Assembly (NCBI RefSeq): GCF_001187915.1
Contig: NZ_LGIU01000091.1
Coordinates: 62,001-126,000, forward strand
DNA from: Arthrobacter sp. RIT-PI-e
GTDB taxonomy: Bacteria; Actinomycetota; Actinomycetes; Actinomycetales; Micrococcaceae
Direction: 5' to 3'
DNA length: 64,000 nucleotides
A model generated the notes under the pieces. That model had not been told where the DNA came from and searched no databases. It worked only from the letters and a program-made list of their open reading frames with translations. Both the position numbers and the translations under genes were made by a program. Shown one piece after another: positions 33,482 through 41,245 of this stretch (position 1 is its first letter; each line of letters opens with the position of its first letter).

Positions 33482-35014
33482 ATGGCCGTATCTGTCCACG
33501 GGCTCACCAAACGCTACGGAGCCACACTGGCCCTCGACGAGGTCACACTCGACATCCCCGACGGGCAGGTCCACGCCCTCCTGGGACACAACGGGGCCGG
33601 TAAGTCCACCATCATCAAGTGCCTCGGCGGCGGGACCTCACCCACCAGCGGCACCATCGAGCTGCACGGGCATACCCACCACGGTCTCACCCCCCGTGAG
33701 TCGATCGCGGCGGGAGTCGCCGTCATCTACCAGCACCTCACCGTCATCGACGGGCTCACCGTCGCCGAGAACCTCTTCATCGGCCAGGAACGCACCCGTG
33801 CAGGTCTCATCGACCGCTCCGGTCAGCGCGCCCTGGCACGCAGGGCCCTCGACCGGGTCGGCGCCCACGGCATCGACCCCGACATGCAGGTCCGTGCCCT
33901 TCCCATCGGGCAGCGTCAGCTCGTCGAGATCGCCAAGGCCCTGCAGCGCGATGCCCGACTGCTGATCCTCGACGAGCCGACCGCGGCCCTGTCCCGCGAG
34001 GAGTCCGATCGCCTCGGGAACCTCGTGCGTGACCTCGCCGATCGCGGGATCGCCATCCTGTACGTCACCCACCTCCTGGGGGAGGTCCTCAAGCTGGCCG
34101 ACGCCGCGACGGTGCTGCGCAACGGCAGAGCCGTCTGGCACGCGCGAGGGGAGAGCATCACCCACGAAGCCCTCGTCGACGCCATCAGCGACGGCCAGGG
34201 GGCCGACCACGAACGCCCTGCACCGCCTGCTGCGAACCGCACTGCTGCCCTGGCCGTGCGCGGTCTCGGCTCACCGGGTCTCGGACCGCTGGATGTGACC
34301 GTGGCCGCCGGGGAGATCGTGGCCTGCTACGGTCTCATCGGCTCCGGTCGCACCCGCTTCCTGAACACCCTCTTCGGACGGATCCGCCGTACGGCCGGGA
34401 CCGTCAGCGTCGACGGGGTGCCGCGCGAGGCCGACACCCCCCTGGCCGCGCTCAAGGGCGGGATCGCCCTCGTCCCCGGGGACCGTGCCCGCGAGGGACT
34501 GTTCGGTACCCTGCCGGCCCTCGACAACACCGTCGTCGGAGTCGCACCGGAACTGGGCCGCTTCGGATTCCGCGCCCGCAGCAGGGAGCGCAGTACCTTC
34601 GACGCGGTCGCACGCTGGCTCTCCCTCCGCCCGCTGTCCCCGACCCTGCCGGCCGGGAGGTTCAGCGGCGGGAACCAGCAGAAGATCCTCCTGGGCCGAT
34701 GGGTGAACGAGGTCGCGCGCACCCGGGTCCTGCTGCTCGACGACCCGACCCAGGGGGTGGACATCGGGGCGCGGAAGGACATCTACGACGCCGTCAAACG
34801 TCTCGCCGCCGAACGTGGCGTCGGGGTCCTCGTGGCCACGAACGAATCCGAGGAGGTCGTCGACCTGGCCCACCGCTGCCTGATCTTCGAACGCGGCCGC
34901 ATCATCGGCGAGCACGTCGTCGCCGACACCACCGCGGACAAGCTCCTGGCCCTGGTGCACAGCACCCACCCCGACACGCGCATCATCGACCCCGCCGAAG
35001 GATCCCCGCTATGA
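33482..35014 (+). CDS. Ribose-type ABC transporter, duplicated ATP-binding protein
   Basis: A 510-residue RbsA-like protein with two ATPase halves. The first half is complete: Walker A LGHNGAGKST, signature LPIGQRQLVEIAKAL, Walker B LLILDEPTAAL. The second, from about residue 250, has the degenerate Walker A GLIGSGRTRFLNTLF and the signature RFSGGNQQKILLGRW, as usual in this family. The ATG at 33482 has GGAG upstream; the 3' end overlaps the permease as ATGA. Confidence 0.92.
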   Translation: MAVSVHGLTKRYGATLALDEVTLDIPDGQVHALLGHNGAGKSTIIKCLGGGTSPTSGTIELHGHTHHGLTPRESIAAGVAVIYQHLTVIDGLTVAENLFIGQERTRAGLIDRSGQRALARRALDRVGAHGIDPDMQVRALPIGQRQLVEIAKALQRDARLLILDEPTAALSREESDRLGNLVRDLADRGIAILYVTHLLGEVLKLADAATVLRNGRAVWHARGESITHEALVDAISDGQGADHERPAPPAANRTAALAVRGLGSPGLGPLDVTVAAGEIVACYGLIGSGRTRFLNTLFGRIRRTAGTVSVDGVPREADTPLAALKGGIALVPGDRAREGLFGTLPALDNTVVGVAPELGRFGFRARSRERSTFDAVARWLSLRPLSPTLPAGRFSGGNQQKILLGRWVNEVARTRVLLLDDPTQGVDIGARKDIYDAVKRLAAERGVGVLVATNESEEVVDLAHRCLIFERGRIIGEHVVADTTADKLLALVHSTHPDTRIIDPAEGSPL

Positions 35015-36015
35015 AGAACACCGGCCCGGTCACCGCCGCCGTCGAGACCCTCGTCCGCACCCCGCTGTTCGTCCTGCTCATCGTCATGGTGCTCGGGGTG
35101 CACTTCACCACCGACTCGTTCTTCGTCTGGCAGAACATCAGGGGTGTCCTCCAGGACAGCGCGGTCATCGCGATCGTGGCTCTTCCCGTGGCCGTCCTGC
35201 TGATCTCCGGATACATCGACCTCTCGGTGGGCTCCTCCCTCGCGCTCGGCGGTGTGGTCGCCGCCGTGGTCATGGACAAGGGATCAGGCAGTCCAGCGGT
35301 GGCGATCCTCCTCGCCGTCCTCGCCGGCGCCCTCGTCGGGCTCCTCAACGCGATCGCCGTGACGGTGCTCGGGCTGAACTCCTTCATCACGACCCTGGGC
35401 ACGCTGACCGCGGTACGCGGGGTCGCCCAGCTCGTCAGCCCGACACCGAGGAACAACTTCGGTGACGCGTTCGGTTTCCTCGGCGTGGGCACCCTGGCCG
35501 GGATCCCGCTGTCGGTGTGGATCGCCCTCGTGCTGCTCGTCGCCGCCGCCGTGGTGCTGACGTCGACCCCGGTGGGCCGGCACGTCTACGCCCTGGGCGT
35601 CAACCGCGAAGCGGCGTATCTCTCCGGGATCCACGTCAAGGCCATCCCCTTCGTCCTGTTCGTCCTCTCCGGGGCGTTCGCGGGTTTCGCCGGGACCATC
35701 GTGGTCGCCCGGCTCAACAGCGCCCCTGCAGGTCAGATCGGGACCGGGTTCGAGCTCGTGGTCCTCACCGCGGTCCTCCTGGGCGGGGTCGCCCTCACCG
35801 GTGGGGAGGGGACGGTCTTCGGGGTCCTGGTCGGGGTCCTCTTCTACGGTGCCCTGAACAACTCCCTGGTGCTGCTGGGGGTGACGACCTTCTGGCAGTC
35901 CGTGGCCAGTGGTCTGGCGCTGATCGCGGCGATCGGGTTGAGCCTGGTGAGTCAGCTCCTGCGGGACAGGCTGGCCGCGGCGAAGGCGCGCCGACTGGCT
36001 GCAGCGACGGCCTAG
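35011..36015 (+). CDS. Ribose-type ABC transporter, permease
   Basis: A 334-residue RbsC-like permease with about 8-10 hydrophobic segments and the family loops SGYIDLSVGSSLALGG and the glycine-rich LLGGVALTGGEGTVFG. Its ATG overlaps the ATPase stop. It is the last gene of the amidohydrolase-importer unit; a hairpin at 36036-36064 follows. Confidence 0.92.
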   Translation: MKNTGPVTAAVETLVRTPLFVLLIVMVLGVHFTTDSFFVWQNIRGVLQDSAVIAIVALPVAVLLISGYIDLSVGSSLALGGVVAAVVMDKGSGSPAVAILLAVLAGALVGLLNAIAVTVLGLNSFITTLGTLTAVRGVAQLVSPTPRNNFGDAFGFLGVGTLAGIPLSVWIALVLLVAAAVVLTSTPVGRHVYALGVNREAAYLSGIHVKAIPFVLFVLSGAFAGFAGTIVVARLNSAPAGQIGTGFELVVLTAVLLGGVALTGGEGTVFGVLVGVLFYGALNNSLVLLGVTTFWQSVASGLALIAAIGLSLVSQLLRDRLAAAKARRLAAATA

Positions 36016-36035
36016 CTGTACTGCCCAGGGACGTT

Positions 36036-36064
36036 GGTCCGCCCCGGCGACGACGGGGCGGACC
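36036..36064. terminator. Bidirectional terminator-like hairpin
   Basis: GGTCCGCCCCG and CGGGGCGGACC pair perfectly over 11 bp with a 7-base loop, between the permease gene (+) and the convergent araC gene (-). Confidence 0.7.
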
Positions 36065-36193
36065 TGCCCGGCCCCGAGGCGCACCGCCGTCGTCACCGAC
36101 CCGCGAGGAGCGCGGCGCAGGGGTACACCCGGCGGAGGGTCCGCCCCTGCGCAGGGTGGTCCCGGAGGTCGTCACCCGGCGCCCGTCGAGGGC

Positions 36194-37147
36194 TCAGGCG
36201 CGGCGGGGGCGCAGGGTGCTGGGGGAGACGCCGAAGTGGGTACGGAAGGTCCGGCTGAAATGGGCCGGATCCAGGAAGCCGTTGTCGAGCGCGATCGAGG
36301 TCACCGAGCGCTGCGCGTGGAGCGGATCGCTGAGTGCGTCGTAGCATCTCTCGAGGCGGCGGTTGCGGATGACGGTCGACACGGTGGTGCCCTGGTCGCT
36401 GAAGAGCAGATGCAGGTACCGGACGGAGACGAAGTGGGTCGCCGCGATCCTCGCCGGATTGAGGTCGGGCTCGTCCAGGTGGGCGTCGATGTACTCCAGG
36501 ACCCGCAGCAGGAGCGTCTGGTGGGTGCTCGTGACCGGCGCGGGTCCGCACTGCGCCTCCAGCAGCGTCGAGACGAGGTCCAGTGCGTTGCGCGAGAGGC
36601 GGTGCAGGGTGTGGGTCTGCAGATCGTCCGCCTGCTGGGCGAGGGACGTGAGGTAGGGGCGCACCATGGCCCCGATCCCCGAAGCGCCGTCGATCCGCGT
36701 CGCTGTCGACCTGGCGACCACGGGGCCGGGTAGTTCGAGCATCGACTTCGGGAACATGACGATCGACATCCGGACGTCCTCGGTGCAGATCAGCGAGTAC
36801 GGACGATCGGTGTCGTAGACGGTCATGTCACCGGCCTGCAACCGGCTCTCACGCTCGTCCTGGACGATCATCGCCCCACCCTGCTCGAGCACGGTGAACT
36901 TCACGTAGTGCTCGGGGTTCCCCCCGATCAGTGCCGGCGTGCGGTGGACGGCGTGGGCCGTCGCGGTGATCGCCAGGACCTGCATGTCACCACTGGTACG
37001 ACCGGTGAGTACACCGCGGAAATCCTCCGGGTGCTCGGTGATGACCTCCAGCGCGACCACGGCGTCGGCGACGGCGCTGCGGTACCCCTCGAACGGAAGG
37101 AGCGCGGCACGATGGTCGTCGTGCACTGTCGATGGGAACTGTGTCAT
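36194..37147 (-). CDS. AraC-family regulator, FeaR-like
   Basis: A 317-residue regulator with a cupin sensor (QGGAMIVQDERESRLQAGDM) and a C-terminal double HTH (FVSVRYLHLLFSDQGTTV; AHFSRTFRTHFGVSPS). Third of three similar AraC proteins in the window. It lies downstream of the phospho-lyase/kinase pair, on the same strand and separated by 110 bp, so it may control that pair, or an unlinked operon. Start ATG 37147. Confidence 0.85.
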   Translation of the reverse strand: MTQFPSTVHDDHRAALLPFEGYRSAVADAVVALEVITEHPEDFRGVLTGRTSGDMQVLAITATAHAVHRTPALIGGNPEHYVKFTVLEQGGAMIVQDERESRLQAGDMTVYDTDRPYSLICTEDVRMSIVMFPKSMLELPGPVVARSTATRIDGASGIGAMVRPYLTSLAQQADDLQTHTLHRLSRNALDLVSTLLEAQCGPAPVTSTHQTLLLRVLEYIDAHLDEPDLNPARIAATHFVSVRYLHLLFSDQGTTVSTVIRNRRLERCYDALSDPLHAQRSVTSIALDNGFLDPAHFSRTFRTHFGVSPSTLRPRRA

Positions 37148-37257
37148 ATGCTCTCACCCCGTCGTGAACCGGATGCCGTGGACGCTTGCGGATCTCACTG
37201 TAGGCCTCATGTCTTCCGCTGAGGAGGGTCTCGGATCCATGACGGTGCCTCGATACC

Positions 37258-38547
37258 TCAGGGCATCGTCCTGGCCACGGCGGAGCGGATCGCGCCCAGG
37301 AGGATCGGCAGGTGCTCGTCCTGGAGCGCCAGGGGGGGCCTGATCTTCAGGACGGAACCGGTCGGGCCGATCTTGCTCAGCAGCACGTCCTGGGCCTTGA
37401 TCTCCTCGACCAGTCGTTTCGTGGTGACAGGATCGGGTGTCCGGTGCTCCGGGTCCTCGAACACGGAGAACCCGAAGAAGAGGCCGTCGCCCTTGACCGG
37501 GCCGAGAAGGTCGTGGCCGGCGGTGAGCTCCGTCAGGTCCTGCCGGATCACCTGTCCGAGACGCCCGGAGCGTGGGACGAGGTGCTCGTCCTCGATGATG
37601 TGCAGGACCTCCAGCCCCACGGCGGAGGAGACGGGGTTGCCGGCGAAGGTGTTGAAGAACTCGTTGTGCGTCCCGAACTCCTCCAGCAGCTCATCACGCG
37701 TGACGACCGCGGCCAGGGGGTGCCCGTTGCCGAGAGGCTTGCCGAGGGTCACCAGATCCGGCAGGAGGTCGTAGCGCTGGTACCCCCAGAAGGTGCTGCC
37801 GGTACGTCCCAGTCCGGCCTGGACCTCGTCACCGATGACGAGGCCTCCGGCGGCCCGGACCCGGGCGGCGACACCTTCGATGTACCCCTCGGGGAGGGTC
37901 GGCAGGCCCTCGGTGGAGAAGATCGATTCGAGGATGACGGCGGAGATCCCGAACCCTGCCTCGACGAGCTCGGCGATGGCACGGTCGACGTGGACCAGCG
38001 CCTCGTCCCGGACCTCCTCGTGGGAGCGGCCGGCGTTGCTCGCGGCGTCCAGGTCCGGGACCGGGAAGGCGCGCACGTTTGGGGCGAGTCCCTCCCGGGT
38101 CTTCAGGCCCGTGGTGATCCCGGCCAGCAGGATCGTGTTGCCGTGGTAGCTGAAGTCGGTGACGAGGATGCCTGACGCCCGGGTGTGCTCCTGGGCGATC
38201 CGGAAGGCCAGCTCGTTGGCCTCGGACCCGCTGTTGGTGAACAGCACGCGATCGAGTTCGGGCTCGAAGGTGGCCAGGAGTGCCTCCGCGTACTCGAGGA
38301 CACGCTCGTTGAGGTATCGCGTGTGGATGTTCAGGGTGGCCGCCTGGGACCTCAGGGCCTCCACGACGCGCGGATGCGCGTGACCCACGTGCGGCACGTT
38401 GTTGTAGGCGTCGAGGTAACGCCGGCCGGTGACGTCGGTGAGCCACACCCCGGAGCCCGAGACCAGGTGGACGGGCTCGTCGTAGAAGAGGGGGGAGTGG
38501 CGTCCGATCGTGGCGAAGCGTCGCTTGAGCAGGTCTGAGGTGGTCAA
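37258..38547 (-). CDS. Class-III aminotransferase-fold PLP enzyme, predicted amino-alcohol-phosphate phospho-lyase
   Basis: A 429-residue PLP enzyme from a TTG start at 38547 (AGGA six bases upstream; TTGA overlap with the kinase stop). PLP Lys270 lies in LVTLGKPLGNGHP. The N-terminal pattern YNNVPHVGHAHPRVVEAL and ATLNIHTRYLNERVLEYAEA is that of the ethanolamine-phosphate and 5-phosphohydroxylysine phospho-lyases (AGXT2L group), more than of ordinary omega-transaminases. Such enzymes eliminate phosphate and ammonia from O-phosphorylated amino alcohols to give an aldehyde. The coupled upstream gene encodes an APH-fold kinase, which fits. Given the aromatic setting, I infer a beta-hydroxyphenylethylamine phosphate as substrate; ethanolamine phosphate or a plain transaminase are the alternatives. 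Confidence 0.78.
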   Translation of the reverse strand: MTTSDLLKRRFATIGRHSPLFYDEPVHLVSGSGVWLTDVTGRRYLDAYNNVPHVGHAHPRVVEALRSQAATLNIHTRYLNERVLEYAEALLATFEPELDRVLFTNSGSEANELAFRIAQEHTRASGILVTDFSYHGNTILLAGITTGLKTREGLAPNVRAFPVPDLDAASNAGRSHEEVRDEALVHVDRAIAELVEAGFGISAVILESIFSTEGLPTLPEGYIEGVAARVRAAGGLVIGDEVQAGLGRTGSTFWGYQRYDLLPDLVTLGKPLGNGHPLAAVVTRDELLEEFGTHNEFFNTFAGNPVSSAVGLEVLHIIEDEHLVPRSGRLGQVIRQDLTELTAGHDLLGPVKGDGLFFGFSVFEDPEHRTPDPVTTKRLVEEIKAQDVLLSKIGPTGSVLKIRPPLALQDEHLPILLGAIRSAVARTMP

Positions 38548-39587
38548 CGTGGGTCCTTTTCCGGGAGGGGATGCGTGGACGTGCGCCACGGCGAGGGCTC
38601 GTCCTGGTCGTAGAGCTCGGCGAGTCGGGCCACCCATGGTGCGACCTCGGTCGCGACGAAGTCGGAGGCGGGATCACCCGGCCGTTCCGCCGCCCAGGCG
38701 AGATAGGTCAGGCCGCGGGCCAGCATGAACGCGTCCCAGGCGGCGAGTTCCTGCTCACCCAGCGGGCGTTCCCGCGTGTAACCGGTGATGAGGGCCCGCT
38801 CGTAGTCCGGGTAGCGGGGATGGTGGGCGTGGTGGAAGATCGCGGTCACGAGGTCGAAGACGAACCAGCCGGTACCGAAGTCGTCGAAGTCGATCAGGAC
38901 GACCCCGTCGGTGGTCTCCAGGAGGTTCTCGGGACTCGCATCGGCATGGATGACACCGAACACCGAGGGCGACGTCGGCAGGGCGGAGAACTGTGCGTGA
39001 AGTGCCGGCAGGGCCCGGTCGATCGCGGCGCGCTCCCGGAGGGTCAGGGACGCCAGCGCACGAGGATCCCCCCACAGGGGTGCGGGCCCGGCGAGACCCG
39101 AGGCGTCCCATGCGGAACGACGGAAGTCGGCCGGGACGCCGATGCTGATCGCTGCGGCGTGCAGCCGGCCCAGCAATGCTCCGATCCGGACGAAGGCCTC
39201 GGGCTCGGGGTGGTGCCGTCCGGCCAGTACCGACTCGATGTCCCCGAAGGGCCGTGCGTCCTCGATCCAGCGCTGTGCCGAGACGTGGCGGCTCTCCCCG
39301 CCGGCGTGGACGAGCGTGAACAGCTCACCGGTACGCGTCGGGAGGACCTCCGGGACCTCGACGCCGGCCTGACGCAACGCCCGCAGGTACGTGAGCTCGG
39401 AGCGTAGTTCGTCCTCGTCCCTGTAGCCGGGCCGGTGGAGGCGGATCGCCGAGGACGCGCCGTCGGGATCCGTGGCACGGAAGACGTGGTTCTCGCGATA
39501 CTTGATGAAGTCGAGGCGGGCCTCGGGATCGAGCCCGAAGGGGACGAGGGCGGCCCGGGCGACCTGGTGGGCGAGATCGATGTGCAT
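38544..39587 (-). CDS. APH-fold small-molecule kinase (hydroxylysine-kinase / homoserine-kinase-II type)
   Basis: A 347-residue aminoglycoside-phosphotransferase-fold kinase, ATG 39587 with GGAGA upstream. The catalytic loop is GVIHADASPENLLET (His-x-Asp...Asn) and the metal motif VVLIDFDDFGTGWF; the ATP-lobe start is KYRENHVFRATD. It belongs to the branch that phosphorylates hydroxyls of small amino compounds (hydroxylysine kinase, SrkA, homoserine kinase II), not clearly to antibiotic resistance. Translational coupling to the phospho-lyase gene argues that its product is that enzyme's substrate. Divergent from the TetR gene, with overlapping palindromes in the 79-bp gap. Confidence 0.8.
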   Translation of the reverse strand: MHIDLAHQVARAALVPFGLDPEARLDFIKYRENHVFRATDPDGASSAIRLHRPGYRDEDELRSELTYLRALRQAGVEVPEVLPTRTGELFTLVHAGGESRHVSAQRWIEDARPFGDIESVLAGRHHPEPEAFVRIGALLGRLHAAAISIGVPADFRRSAWDASGLAGPAPLWGDPRALASLTLRERAAIDRALPALHAQFSALPTSPSVFGVIHADASPENLLETTDGVVLIDFDDFGTGWFVFDLVTAIFHHAHHPRYPDYERALITGYTRERPLGEQELAAWDAFMLARGLTYLAWAAERPGDPASDFVATEVAPWVARLAELYDQDEPSPWRTSTHPLPEKDPR

Positions 39588-39627
39588 GCTTCTCCCGTCG
39601 TGGCAGTGCTGCAACTCTGCCATACTC

Positions 39628-39655
39628 TGATTCTACTTTCCAGAATCAAATTCTG
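39628..39655. promoter_or_regulatory. Overlapping palindromes, predicted TetR operator
   Basis: Two perfect inverted repeats overlap: TGATTCT-N7-AGAATCA (39628-39648) and CAGAAT-CAA-ATTCTG (39641-39655). They fill the gap between the divergent kinase and tetR genes, in an AT-rich patch unusual for this genome, so one TetR could repress both directions. Confidence 0.65.
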
Positions 39656-39666
39656 AATGGAGCGAT

Positions 39667-40302
39667 ATGTCAATGACCCTGAAGGAACGTCGGCGCGATG
39701 CGGTACGTGCCGATGTGGCGGCGATGACGCTGGACCTCATCCGCGAGGAAGGGATCGACGCGGTGAGCATCGAGAGCATCTGCAGCGCGTGCAGCACATC
39801 GCGCTCCACGATCTACTCGCACTTCCCCGACGGCCGGGACGGCGTCCTGCGCGCGGCCTACCAGCAGGCCGGGGAGACGTTGATCGCCCTCGCCCGGGAC
39901 AGGGCCCGGACCGTCGCCGGGTGGGACGCCCGTATCGCCAGCTACGCCCGTACGATGCTCGAGTTCTCCAGCTCCCCGAACATCGGCAGCTTCTACAGCA
40001 TCTCCGGACCGCACCTCATGGGCTTCCAGGCCAGGCGCGGCACAGGGGCGCAGAGCTACTTCGATGACATCCAGGGTGAGCTCACCGCCGCCCATGCGGC
40101 CGGTGACCTGCCGGAGGAGGCCGATCCGAGCATGCTCGCCACCCTGTTCGTCTCCAGCCTGCGCGACGCCGGCATCGCCGCCGCCGACACCCCCGAGCTC
40201 TGCGAGCGCCTCGTGGACTCGATCTGGACGATCCTAAACGGTCTGCGTGCGCTGGCGATGCACACGGCGGAGGTCCGTGCTCCGGGCGGGGGAGAGCGAT
40301 GA
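39667..40302 (+). CDS. TetR-family regulator of the kinase/phospho-lyase locus
   Basis: A 211-residue TetR regulator with an N-terminal HTH (IESICSACSTSRSTIYSHFP, about residues 32-52) and a helical ligand domain. Divergent from the kinase gene across a 79-bp gap holding two palindromes, and overlapping the SDR gene as ATGA. It likely represses both flanking units. ATG 39667 is chosen; ATG 39673 would remove two residues. Confidence 0.85.
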   Translation: MSMTLKERRRDAVRADVAAMTLDLIREEGIDAVSIESICSACSTSRSTIYSHFPDGRDGVLRAAYQQAGETLIALARDRARTVAGWDARIASYARTMLEFSSSPNIGSFYSISGPHLMGFQARRGTGAQSYFDDIQGELTAAHAAGDLPEEADPSMLATLFVSSLRDAGIAAADTPELCERLVDSIWTILNGLRALAMHTAEVRAPGGGER

Positions 40303-41132
40303 GCGGGACGCCACCACCCCGGGACGGCGGAGAGGGAGCCGGTGACGTGCCGGTGGTCGTGGTCTCCGGTGGGGGTACGGGGATCGGCGCCGCCGTCGCG
40401 GCGCGTTTCGCCGCGGCGCAGTGGCACGTCGTCGTCCTCGGTCGCCGCCCCGAGCCGCTGCAGGAGGTAATGCAGCGCACCGGGGCCGTGCCGGTGATGG
40501 CTGATGTGGCCGATCCCGGGCAGGCCGCTGCCGCGGTGTCGGAGGTGGTGGGGCGGTTCGGCCGGATCGATGCGGTCATCGCCAATGCCGGTGGGCACGG
40601 TTTCGCGGCACTGGAGGAGACCACCGACGAGGAGTGGGCTGCGAGTATGCGCTCGAACCTGGACTCGGCGTTCGTCCTCGCCCGGGCCTCCATGCCGGCG
40701 CTGAAGGCCGCCGGCGGTTCCCTCGTCGTGGTGTCCTCGCTCGCGGGTCTCGCCGCCGGCCCCAGCACCCTCGGGTACACCACGGCCAAGCACGCCCTGC
40801 TCGGGTTGACCCGGTCGATCGCCCGCGACTACGGGGTGCACGGCGTGCGGGCGAACGCGATCTGCCCGGGATGGGTGCGCACACCGATGGCCGATGCGGA
40901 GATGGACGAGTTCGCCGTCCGTGCCGGCCTCGGAGACCGCGAGAGCGCCTATGCGCGGGTCACGGAGGATGTGCCCCTGGGACGGCCGGCCCGGGCGTCG
41001 GAGGTGGCGGAGGTCGCCCTGTTCCTGGCCTCACCGGCGGCCTCCTACGTCTCGGGGGCCGTGATCCCGGTCGACGGGGGAGCCACGAGTGTGGACGTCC
41101 CGACGACCGCGTTCGCCCACGCGGGGATGTGA
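40299..41132 (+). CDS. Short-chain dehydrogenase/reductase
   Basis: A 277-residue classical SDR: cofactor loop SGGGTGIGAAVA, the NAG motif VIANAGGHGF, the catalytic Ser in LVVVSSLAG, and YTTAK (Tyr-x3-Lys). Its ATG overlaps the tetR stop, and an APC permease follows 113 bp later. In the proposed amino-alcohol pathway it could oxidise a hydroxyl or reduce/oxidise the aldehyde product, but the substrate is not readable. The Arg after the first loop (VVLGRRPEPL) suggests preference for NADP. Confidence 0.87.
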   Translation: MSGTPPPRDGGEGAGDVPVVVVSGGGTGIGAAVAARFAAAQWHVVVLGRRPEPLQEVMQRTGAVPVMADVADPGQAAAAVSEVVGRFGRIDAVIANAGGHGFAALEETTDEEWAASMRSNLDSAFVLARASMPALKAAGGSLVVVSSLAGLAAGPSTLGYTTAKHALLGLTRSIARDYGVHGVRANAICPGWVRTPMADAEMDEFAVRAGLGDRESAYARVTEDVPLGRPARASEVAEVALFLASPAASYVSGAVIPVDGGATSVDVPTTAFAHAGM

Positions 41133-41245
41133 GCCCGGACACAAGGGTGCGCTGAGAGGCAATGATCGTTCGCTGCCGGTCAACGACGAGAGCCCGTTCG
41201 CTTTGCAGACTTGAGATCTCATCCATCGACCGGGAGATCTCCGAC

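Noticed and set aside
38544-39587. Kinase as an aminoglycoside resistance gene
   Set aside because: Only the general APH fold is shared; coupling to a phospho-lyase and catabolic context fit a metabolic kinase better.
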